7,527 bases of DNA from Bacillota bacterium (GTDB taxonomy: Bacteria > Bacillota > Clostridia > Lachnospirales > Lachnospiraceae), in assembly GCA_023398855.1 (NCBI GenBank), contig JAEWRS010000399.1, positions 1 through 7,527 on the forward strand. The letters are read 5' to 3'. Shown one piece after another: positions 1 through 5,546 of this stretch; within the stretch, counting starts at the first letter, position 1; each line of letters opens with the position of its first letter. A program made the translations under genes and the position numbers. Under the pieces are notes generated by a model, which saw only the letters and a program-made list of their open reading frames with translations, was not told where the DNA came from and ran no database searches.

Positions 1-26
1 AAACTAAACAAGGCGGTGTAAATATT

Positions 27-2159
27 ATGGATAACGGCATGGAAAATATGCTTGATATGTATCTCTTTGAAACCAATTCTCTTCTGGAGCAATTGGATGA
101 ACTGCTGATAGAAGCTGAAAAGGCTGGGGATTTTACGGTGGATGATGTGAACGAAATCTTTCGTATCATGCACACCGTCAAGGGTTCTTCCGCAATGATG
201 GAGTTCACTTCCCTGATGCAGATTGCCCACCACATTGAAGACCTGTTCTTTTTTATCCGTGAGAATGGCCTGGAATCCCTTGACAGTTCTCACAAAAGCA
301 CCCTTTTTGACTTAATGTTCCGTTCCACTGATATGCTTCGGGCTGAGGTTTCAAAAGTAGAAAACAATGAGCCACTTAGTGATAATGTCGACAATCTCAC
401 CCAGGAAATTAATAGTTTCCTGAAAAAAATCAGTAAGGATAATAATGAGAGCAGTCACGCAGAAAAAAACAAAAAGGCTTTGGAACCCAGGGAAGTACAT
501 AAGTCTGCAGCTCCCGCACCCATAGTTCCTTCAGTCAACCTCAACGATATCCGCTTGGATCTGGCAGAATGTCCTGATGATAAGTCTCCTTTCTTTTTAA
601 GGATTTTTTATGATGAGGGCTGCGGAATGGAGAATCTCCGGGCCTTTATGCTTATAAGCACCTTAAAAGAATCCGGACTGGAATTTAATTACTTTCCGGC
701 GGATGTGGAAACCAATAGCCAGAGCAGCACTGCCATCATTGAGAAAGGCTTTTATTTAACCTTTGGTTCCCGCAAAGATGCGGACATGGCAATTTCCCAA
801 ATCAATAACTTAAATAATATCCGTTCCTATGAACTGATTGAAAATGTGCGCGCCAAAGCTGCAGTTCCTATGGAAAATCAAGATGTACAGTCCTCTTCTG
901 TTTCAGGTCAAGAAGGAGCGGGCGCTTCAAATACTCCTGTCGCAAGTGCCGGACACCAGATGCCCAGTAAGCAGAATTTAATCAGTGTGAATTTGACAAA
1001 GCTGGATAACTTAGTGGCAATCGTAGGTGAGATCGTCATTACGGAATCCATGGTGACCTCTTCCCCGGAGATCCAGAACTTAAAGAACTTAGACAGTTTT
1101 TTAAAGGCTACCAGACAGCTTCGCAAACTAACGGATGATCTGCAGGATATCGTCATGTCTCTTCGCATGGTGCCCATATCCGGCGTGTTCCAGAAAATGA
1201 ACAGAATTGTCCGGGATATGAAGCAAAAGCTCAAAAAGGATGTGCGCCTGACCATTATCGGCGAAAATACGGAAGTAGATAAATCCATCGTTGACAGCAT
1301 CGGTGATCCTATCATGCATATTGTCCGCAATTCCATGGATCACGGGATTGAGGAAACTGCCGAAGAACGTATTGCCGTAGGGAAAAATCCTCAGGGAGAG
1401 CTGGTTCTTTCTGCAAGCCATACGACCAATGAAGTAATCATCTCCATCACCGATGACGGACGTGGTGTCAACACTGCGGGAGTTCTGGCAAAAGCAAAGA
1501 AAAACGGCGTTCTGACAAAGCCTGAAAGTGAATATACCCATAAAGAGATCCTGGCTCTCCTTCTGGCACCCGGTTTCTCTACTAACGAAGTGGTTACGGA
1601 GTTTTCAGGGCGTGGCGTGGGTATGGATGTGGTGAAGAAGAATGTGGAAAATATAGGCGGTACCATCACCATCACCAGTGAACTGGGCAAAGGTATGTGC
1701 ACCACTTTAAAAATCCCCCTTACCATGGCCATTGTAGACGGAATGGAAATCTCAGTTGGAAAATCCGTCTTTACTATCCCAATCGCCAACATCCGCCAGT
1801 CCTTTAAGGTGAAAAATGAAGATGTGATCTACGATACGGAAGGCAACGAGATCATCCGTTGCATGAACCAGTTCTATCCGATCGTCCGCATTCACAGGCT
1901 ATACAACATTGAGACAGAAATCACCAGTATTGAAGATGGAATTCTTGTATGGGTGGAATCAGGGGACAAGTCCTATTGCCTTTTTGTAGATGACTTATTA
2001 GGAGAACAGCAAGTGGTCGTAAAGCCTCTGCCTGTATATTTAAACAGCTTTAACATCAAAGATTCAGGAATCAGCGGATGCACCATTCTTGGTGACGGCA
2101 ATATCAGCATCATATTAGACGTTTTAAATCTGTATGCTGCAGCACATAAACAATACTAA
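27..2159 (+). CDS. cheA: Chemotaxis histidine kinase CheA
   Basis: This is the cytoplasmic kinase of the chemoreceptor array. It autophosphorylates on a histidine and passes the phosphate to CheY and CheB. At 710 residues all five classical domains are visible. P1 (HPt, about 1-105) carries the phospho-accepting His49 in HTVKGSS. P2 (about 174-273) is the ferredoxin-like CheY/CheB docking domain, with FYDEGCGMENLRAF. A low-complexity Ser/Ala/Gly linker covers about 276-316. P3 dimerisation begins near 319. P4 ATPase has the N box around Asn435 (HIVRNSMDHGIE), G1 box DDGRG at 476-480, F box PGFST at 515-519 and G2 box GRGVGMD at 528-534. P5, the CheW-like domain, covers about 565-705. The start is supported by AGGCGGTG at 11-18, eight bases upstream. 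No promoter is visible in the 26 bases before it, so the operon may begin outside the window. The gene is complete with no broken motifs; slightly longer than many CheA proteins because of its linkers. Confidence 0.98.
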   Translation: MDNGMENMLDMYLFETNSLLEQLDELLIEAEKAGDFTVDDVNEIFRIMHTVKGSSAMMEFTSLMQIAHHIEDLFFFIRENGLESLDSSHKSTLFDLMFRSTDMLRAEVSKVENNEPLSDNVDNLTQEINSFLKKISKDNNESSHAEKNKKALEPREVHKSAAPAPIVPSVNLNDIRLDLAECPDDKSPFFLRIFYDEGCGMENLRAFMLISTLKESGLEFNYFPADVETNSQSSTAIIEKGFYLTFGSRKDADMAISQINNLNNIRSYELIENVRAKAAVPMENQDVQSSSVSGQEGAGASNTPVASAGHQMPSKQNLISVNLTKLDNLVAIVGEIVITESMVTSSPEIQNLKNLDSFLKATRQLRKLTDDLQDIVMSLRMVPISGVFQKMNRIVRDMKQKLKKDVRLTIIGENTEVDKSIVDSIGDPIMHIVRNSMDHGIEETAEERIAVGKNPQGELVLSASHTTNEVIISITDDGRGVNTAGVLAKAKKNGVLTKPESEYTHKEILALLLAPGFSTNEVVTEFSGRGVGMDVVKKNVENIGGTITITSELGKGMCTTLKIPLTMAIVDGMEISVGKSVFTIPIANIRQSFKVKNEDVIYDTEGNEIIRCMNQFYPIVRIHRLYNIETEITSIEDGILVWVESGDKSYCLFVDDLLGEQQVVVKPLPVYLNSFNIKDSGISGCTILGDGNISIILDVLNLYAAAHKQY

Positions 2160-2181
2160 TTAGGGAATTGGAGGAATACAA

Positions 2182-2679
2182 ATGTCAGCAGAGAATACAC
2201 AGACAGCGATGTCTGGTGCAGATCATTTTACTACAGAAGATTTTATTTCCAGCGGTTCAGAAGCTATGGAACGCTATTTGACTTTTCGCACAGATAACCT
2301 GATTTTTGGTGTAAGCACGAATTATATCATTGAGATCATTACCAACCATGCCATTACTCCCATGCCCATGATGCCCAGCTATGTAAAGGGTATCATCAAC
2401 TTAAGAGGTCAGATTGTACCAATTATTGATATCCGCCTAAGACTCGGCAAACCGGCTATTGAATATACCAATACTACCTGTGTCATCGTTCTTAATGTTG
2501 ATTCCGTTTTTATAGGAGTCATTGTGGATGCCGTGGAGCAGGTACTGGATATTGATTATTCCAGCATCTCTCCTGTTCCTGCCAGCAACAGGGAAGAACT
2601 GGTAAGCGGCATGATATCCTTGCCGGACAATCATGTAGTCCTGCTTCTGGATTGTGAAACTTTAGTTAATAACTCGTAA
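2182..2679 (+). CDS. cheW: Chemotaxis coupling protein CheW
   Basis: CheW is the cytoplasmic adaptor that links the P5 domain of CheA to the tips of methyl-accepting chemoreceptors. The 165-residue product is a single CheW domain (about 29-162) behind a roughly 28-residue polar N-terminal extension. The hallmark segment GIINLRGQIVPIIDIRLRLG starts at Gly70. Arg75 lies in the conserved NLRG turn, which in the family contributes to CheA and receptor contacts. Later strands include a VDAVEQVLDI-like segment, also typical of the family. GGAGGA at 2170-2175, six bases upstream, fixes the start; internal Met10 and Met29 have no comparable ribosome site. The gene begins 22 bases after the cheA stop and ends 12 bases before cheR, consistent with one transcript. 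A stand-alone CheW rather than a CheV is clear because no receiver domain is attached. Confidence 0.97.
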   Translation: MSAENTQTAMSGADHFTTEDFISSGSEAMERYLTFRTDNLIFGVSTNYIIEIITNHAITPMPMMPSYVKGIINLRGQIVPIIDIRLRLGKPAIEYTNTTCVIVLNVDSVFIGVIVDAVEQVLDIDYSSISPVPASNREELVSGMISLPDNHVVLLLDCETLVNNS

Positions 2680-2691
2680 AGGACGACATTT

Positions 2692-3504
2692 ATGTTAACA
2701 CTTTCGCAGCAAGACTTTATGCGGCTGGTTCAGTTCGTGAAAAAAAATTACGGAATTGATCTGTCAAAAAAGATGCAGTTGATCATGGGACGGTTATCAA
2801 ACACAATCCTATCCCTGGGATATACCTCCTTTACGGATTACATAGACCATATCATCTCATCAAAAAACCCTTCAGACTTAGAAATCATGTTAAACAAACT
2901 TACAACAAATTACACCTACTTTATGCGGGAGGAAGCTCATTTTAAATTCTTCCGGGATACCATACTCCCGTATTTGCTGAGTACCAAGAAAAACAAGGTT
3001 TTAAGCATATGGAGTGCCGGCTGCTCTTCCGGGGAAGAGCCTTATACAATCTCCATGATCATCAAGGAAACCCTGGGGGCGCAAGCCGCCCTCTGGGATA
3101 CCCGGGTTCTGGCTACCGACATTTCCCAAAATGCCTTAAGAGCAGCAAAGGAAGCGGTATACGACGAAGATTCACTGAAAAATCTTTCTCCTTCCTGGCA
3201 AGCCAAATATTTTGTTAAAACTTCGGAACAAGGCATCTATTCTGTAGCCCCTGGGATTAAATCAAACGTAATTTTCCAGACCTTTAATCTCATGGACCCC
3301 ATTCACTTCCGGCTGAAGTTTGATGTTATCTTCTGCAGAAATGTAATGATCTATTTTGATCAGGGCACAAAGGATGCTTTAATCCAGCGCTTCTATGAAG
3401 CCACCGCGCCGGGAGGCTATCTCCTTATTGGACATTCTGAGACAATTAATAAGGAAAAAACACCTTATAAGTACTTAATGCCCGCGACATACCGAAAAGA
3501 ATAA
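2692..3504 (+). CDS. cheR: Chemoreceptor glutamate methyltransferase CheR
   Basis: CheR uses S-adenosylmethionine to methylate specific glutamates on chemoreceptors, raising kinase activity during adaptation. At 270 residues it has normal length. The helical N-terminal domain (about 1-75) includes the family pattern FxRLVxFxKKxYGIDLxxKK. The Rossmann-like SAM domain follows, with the glycine-rich motif SAGCSSGEEPY at 108-118. Asp143 in LATDIS is the acidic residue expected to hold the SAM ribose. FCRNVMIYFD lies at 214-223, with Asn217 in the conserved RNV motif, and LLIGHSE lies near the C terminus. AAAGGA at 2678-2683 is eight bases before the ATG and overlaps the end of cheW. There are no added TPR or receptor-tether domains. 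The TAA stop is shared with the left arm of a long hairpin that begins at 3503. Confidence 0.97.
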   Translation: MLTLSQQDFMRLVQFVKKNYGIDLSKKMQLIMGRLSNTILSLGYTSFTDYIDHIISSKNPSDLEIMLNKLTTNYTYFMREEAHFKFFRDTILPYLLSTKKNKVLSIWSAGCSSGEEPYTISMIIKETLGAQAALWDTRVLATDISQNALRAAKEAVYDEDSLKNLSPSWQAKYFVKTSEQGIYSVAPGIKSNVIFQTFNLMDPIHFRLKFDVIFCRNVMIYFDQGTKDALIQRFYEATAPGGYLLIGHSETINKEKTPYKYLMPATYRKE

Positions 3505-3569
3505 TCTGTGTAATATAAAATCTATTTGCCTGAACCTTTTTCGCAAATGGATTTTATATTACACAGATT
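3503..3569. repeat. Long inverted repeat (27-bp stem) after cheR
   Basis: The arms are 3503-3529 and 3543-3569, separated by a 13-base loop (CTGAACCTTTTTC). The right arm is the exact reverse complement of the left except at one position, which in RNA would be a U-G wobble, so the whole 27-bp stem can pair. The left arm begins with the last two bases of the cheR TAA stop. No T-tract follows (next bases TATAATTAAAT), so it does not look like a standard intrinsic terminator. Possible roles are an mRNA processing or stability element between cheR and cheB, a roadblock hairpin, or a degenerate miniature mobile repeat. The sequence alone does not decide. The geometry is certain and the function is unknown. 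Confidence 0.9.
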
Positions 3570-3582
3570 TATAATTAAATAT

Positions 3583-3614
3583 CAGGAATATGTAAAGCCT
3601 TTTACATATTCCTG
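3583..3614. repeat. Second hairpin (perfect 14-bp stem) before cheB
   Basis: CAGGAATATGTAAA at 3583-3596 and its exact reverse complement at 3601-3614 enclose the four-base loop GCCT. It lies 13 bases after the first hairpin and ends 37 bases before the cheB ATG. There is no downstream T-run, so it is a poor terminator candidate. Its stem sequence is unrelated to that of the first hairpin. Its right arm overlaps a candidate -35 element. It could act as an RNA structure, as a protein-binding palindrome, or both. Confidence 0.85.
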
Positions 3615-3628
3615 TATGCGCTTATATT
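3601..3628 (+). promoter_or_regulatory. Candidate sigma-A promoter for cheB
   Basis: TTTACA (3601-3606) and TATATT (3623-3628) are each one base away from the vegetative consensus hexamers and are separated by 16 bases. The initiation point would fall near 3635, leaving a short leader before the cheB ribosome site GGAG at 3642-3645. The region is very AT-rich, so a chance match is plausible. The -35 hexamer lies within the right arm of the 14-bp palindrome, where a bound protein could block it. Nothing here shows that it is used. Confidence 0.3.
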
Positions 3629-3651
3629 ACCCGCGTAGAATGGAGTAGATT

Positions 3652-4698
3652 ATGAACGAAAAAATCCGAGTTTTTGTAGTAGATGATTCCCTGCTGTTTC
3701 GCAAGGTACTGATCGATAACCTATCCCAGAATCCCCGGATAGAAGTCGTGGGATATGCCATAGATGCCTTTGATGCAGAGCGAAAGATACCGGCTTTAAA
3801 ACCTGATGTAATCACTGTGGATGTGGAGATGCCCAGGTTAAACGGCATTGACTTTGTAAAAAAACTTTTGCCCAGATATCCGGTGCCCGTCATCCTGGTG
3901 TCATCTCTTAATTTAAATGTATTTGAGGCGCTTTCAGCCGGTGCTGTGGATTTTGTCAGGAAGCCTGATATGTCAGCCAGCAACACCGCTGCTACCTTTT
4001 TAAATACATTAGTAAGCAAAATATTTATTGCTTCCCGTGCCAGGATCAAAGTGCCTGGAGCAGCTCCTTCACCTGTGCTTTCCCAAAAAACGGCTGCAGT
4101 CGGAAGACCTTTTAGCCTTAATGCCGGCAATACCATTATCGCAATAGGTGCTTCTACAGGAGGAACCGAAGCCACACTGCAGGTTTTAAAGGATCTTCCC
4201 CCTGATACTCCGGGGATTGTGGTCACTCAGCATATGCCGGAAGGATTTACAAGAATGTATGCAGACCGTTTGAATCATCTATGCCAGATGCGCGTAAAAG
4301 AGGCACGGACCGGAGATGTGGGGGAAAGAGGCCAGGTGCTCATCGCTCCCGGTGATTTTCAGATGAAAGTGGTCCGTACGGGAAGCCGGTATACGGTGAA
4401 TTGTTATTCCGGGGAAAAGGTCAGCGGGCACCGTCCCTCCGTTGATGTGCTGTTTCAATCGGTGGCCGATACGGCCGGGGCTTCCTCCGTGGGAATTATC
4501 ATGACCGGCATGGGGCGTGACGGGGCTGACGGACTTTTTAAAATGAAGAAAAAAGGTGCCTTTACCATCGGTCAGGATGCAGAAAGCTGTGTTGTCTATG
4601 GAATGCCTATGGTTGCCTATAACATAGGAGCCGTTGCCGTGCAGGCTTCCTGCTCCAACATTTCCAGTATATTGCTTAAACACTTATATTCCCTTTAA
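3652..4698 (+). CDS. cheB: Chemoreceptor methylesterase/deamidase response regulator CheB
   Basis: CheB removes methyl groups from receptor glutamates, and in many bacteria deamidates receptor glutamines. It is activated when CheA phosphorylates its receiver domain, giving adaptation feedback opposite to CheR. The 348-residue protein has both standard parts. In the receiver domain (about 5-120), the acidic pair is Asp11-Asp12, the phosphorylation site is Asp57 (TVDVEMP), Ser84-Ser85 follow strand 4, and Lys104 lies in RKPD. A linker covers about 121-160. The C-terminal esterase (about 161-346) has the catalytic triad Ser168 in GASTGG, His194 in TQHMPEGF and Asp290 in MTGMGRDG. GGAG at 3642-3645, six bases upstream, supports the ATG. 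The gene is separated from cheR by 147 bases containing two hairpins, so its expression may differ from cheA-cheW-cheR. Confidence 0.98.
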   Translation: MNEKIRVFVVDDSLLFRKVLIDNLSQNPRIEVVGYAIDAFDAERKIPALKPDVITVDVEMPRLNGIDFVKKLLPRYPVPVILVSSLNLNVFEALSAGAVDFVRKPDMSASNTAATFLNTLVSKIFIASRARIKVPGAAPSPVLSQKTAAVGRPFSLNAGNTIIAIGASTGGTEATLQVLKDLPPDTPGIVVTQHMPEGFTRMYADRLNHLCQMRVKEARTGDVGERGQVLIAPGDFQMKVVRTGSRYTVNCYSGEKVSGHRPSVDVLFQSVADTAGASSVGIIMTGMGRDGADGLFKMKKKGAFTIGQDAESCVVYGMPMVAYNIGAVAVQASCSNISSILLKHLYSL

Positions 4699-4705
4699 TT
4701 TGAGA

Positions 4706-4736
4706 AATTGTCCGTTGGAAAGTTAATATTTTTTTT
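4706..4736 (+). terminator. Weak intrinsic-terminator-like element after cheB
   Basis: AATTGTCC (4706-4713) and GGAAAGTT (4717-4724) can pair around a three-base GTT loop, with one G-A mismatch and one G-U wobble. Four bases later comes a run of eight T (4729-4736). The position, just after the cheB stop, fits termination. However, the stem is short, AT-rich and imperfect, and the T-run is set back from it, so strong termination is doubtful. It overlaps the -35 region of the flgM promoter candidate. Confidence 0.3.
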
Positions 4737-4749
4737 AAAATGACGATAT
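4723..4749 (+). promoter_or_regulatory. Sigma-28 (SigD/FliA-type) promoter for flgM
   Basis: TTAA at 4723-4726 and GACGATAT at 4742-4749 are separated by 15 bases. They match the sigma-28 consensus TAAA-N15-GCCGATAT with one mismatch in each element. The site is about 55 bases upstream of the flgM ATG. This is where a sigma-28 promoter is expected, because flgM, flgN and flgK are late flagellar genes and FlgM itself inhibits sigma-28, which closes a negative loop. Transcription would start near 4756. This is a sequence match plus context, with no experimental evidence. Confidence 0.65.
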
Positions 4750-4804
4750 TATAAATGTAGCATAGAAACAACTGCATTTTCAGCTCTTAGAAAGGAGTTA
4801 CTCC

Positions 4805-5128
4805 ATGCGTATTTCACCGAACTATTTCAATACGCTGTACAATACATCCTCCATGCGACAAAATCAGGATCAGTCTGGAATCAGTACTTCGGAATCCGTA
4901 AAAAATAATTATGATGCAATTACCATCCGCTCCGCTTCTTTTGAGGCCATGGATTCCAAGTTTGCTGCCGACATAAAAAGTCTCCTTATGAAAGAAGTTA
5001 AGCAGCCTCCTTCCGCCGAAAAACTGGACAGCTTAAAGCAGAGGATTGACGATGGGACTTATCAGGTAGATGCCAATAAGATTGCTGAAAGGATTCTTTT
5101 ATACAAAGGAGCAGATTTCCATGAATGA
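4805..5128 (+). CDS. flgM: Anti-sigma-28 factor FlgM
   Basis: FlgM binds sigma-28 and holds late flagellar genes off until the hook-basal body is finished. In the studied systems it is then exported through the flagellar secretion channel. The 107-residue product fits the family. It has a polar, probably disordered N-terminal half with Asn, Ser and Gln, and a short DAITIRS segment near 38-44. The C-terminal sigma-binding region (about 65-100) has the recognisable LDSLKQRIDDGTYQVD signature followed by KIAERIL. AAAGGAG at 4791-4797, seven bases upstream, fixes the start. It is first in the flgM-flgN-flgK set behind a sigma-28 promoter candidate. Its last eight bases overlap the start of flgN. 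Identity rests on the C-terminal signature, size and neighbours, as the N-terminal half is not conserved in the family. Confidence 0.93.
   Translation: MRISPNYFNTLYNTSSMRQNQDQSGISTSESVKNNYDAITIRSASFEAMDSKFAADIKSLLMKEVKQPPSAEKLDSLKQRIDDGTYQVDANKIAERILLYKGADFHE
5105..5111 (+). promoter_or_regulatory. Ribosome binding site that sets the flgN start
   Basis: AAAGGAG lies nine bases before the ATG at 5121, inside the 3' end of flgM. An in-frame ATG at 5070 would add 17 residues, but it has no ribosome site and would add a non-conserved N terminus. The start at 5121 is therefore preferred. Confidence 0.85.
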
Positions 5129-5546
5129 TTTTATTTCTGTGATAGAAGATTTGATCCGGCTGTTTCAGGAACTGATGGTCATTGAACAGTCAAAGCTGGA
5201 GGCTGTGGCAAAAAACAGGATTACTCATGTAGAAGACTGCATGAATCAGGAACAGGCCGCTATACTGAAGCTGAGAGGCCTTGATAAAAAGCGGGAGACC
5301 TGCCAGGAAGAGCTTGGCTGGAAAAACGATACATTCCAGCAGATTCTTACCAAAGCATCAGAACCAGAGCGCAGCCAGTTAAAGAAGCTTTTCGACTCAT
5401 TGACGCATCAGGTCCGGCAGTTTCAGGAGATCAACGAAAGTGCCCGCTCTATGATTGAAATTAACCTTCACATGATAAATAAAGAGATTAACAATTCCCA
5501 GAATGATACTACTACCGATAAAGCGAAGTGGGAGGGTCTATTATGA
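5121..5546 (+). CDS. flgN: Flagellar export chaperone FlgN
   Basis: FlgN is a cytoplasmic chaperone that binds the hook-filament junction proteins FlgK and FlgL and delivers them to the flagellar export apparatus. From the ATG at 5121 the product is 141 residues, typical of the family. It is almost entirely helical, charged and rich in Gln, Glu and Lys, with long amphipathic stretches. These include an N-terminal helix (FISVIEDLIRLFQELMVIEQ), a middle LRGLDKKRETCQEELGW section (the usual position of the conserved LxxLxxKR pattern) and a C-terminal helix ending near INKEIN. Its first eight bases overlap flgM, and its TGA stop overlaps the flgK start as ATGA, which suggests translational coupling of the chaperone to its client. 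FlgN sequences diverge quickly, so the position between flgM and flgK is important support. Confidence 0.9.
   Translation: MNDFISVIEDLIRLFQELMVIEQSKLEAVAKNRITHVEDCMNQEQAAILKLRGLDKKRETCQEELGWKNDTFQQILTKASEPERSQLKKLFDSLTHQVRQFQEINESARSMIEINLHMINKEINNSQNDTTTDKAKWEGLL

Noticed and set aside
1..26. Promoter for cheA at the left edge
   Set aside because: Only 26 bases are present; they show the ribosome site but no recognisable promoter elements.
908..1792. Several long reverse-strand open frames across cheA
   Set aside because: They lie antisense to the conserved P3-P4 coding region of CheA, have no ribosome sites and encode no recognisable protein; they are shadows of codon usage.
3503..3614. 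The two hairpins as rho-independent terminators of cheR
   Set aside because: Neither stem is followed by a T-tract and both are AT-rich; termination by another mechanism is not excluded.
3627..4683. Reverse-strand open frames of 199 and 134 codons across cheB
   Set aside because: Both are antisense to the receiver and esterase domains, whose catalytic residues are all in the + frame; no family features are seen.
4753..4779. Possible hairpin in the flgM leader (AAATGTAG with CTGCATTT)
   Set aside because: It is only 8 bp with one wobble and an 11-base loop, and its left arm straddles the predicted transcription start, so it could easily be chance.
5070..5120. Upstream in-frame ATG for flgN adding 17 residues
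   Set aside because: There is no Shine-Dalgarno site before it and it lies deep in flgM; AAAGGAG nine bases before 5121 supports the shorter form.
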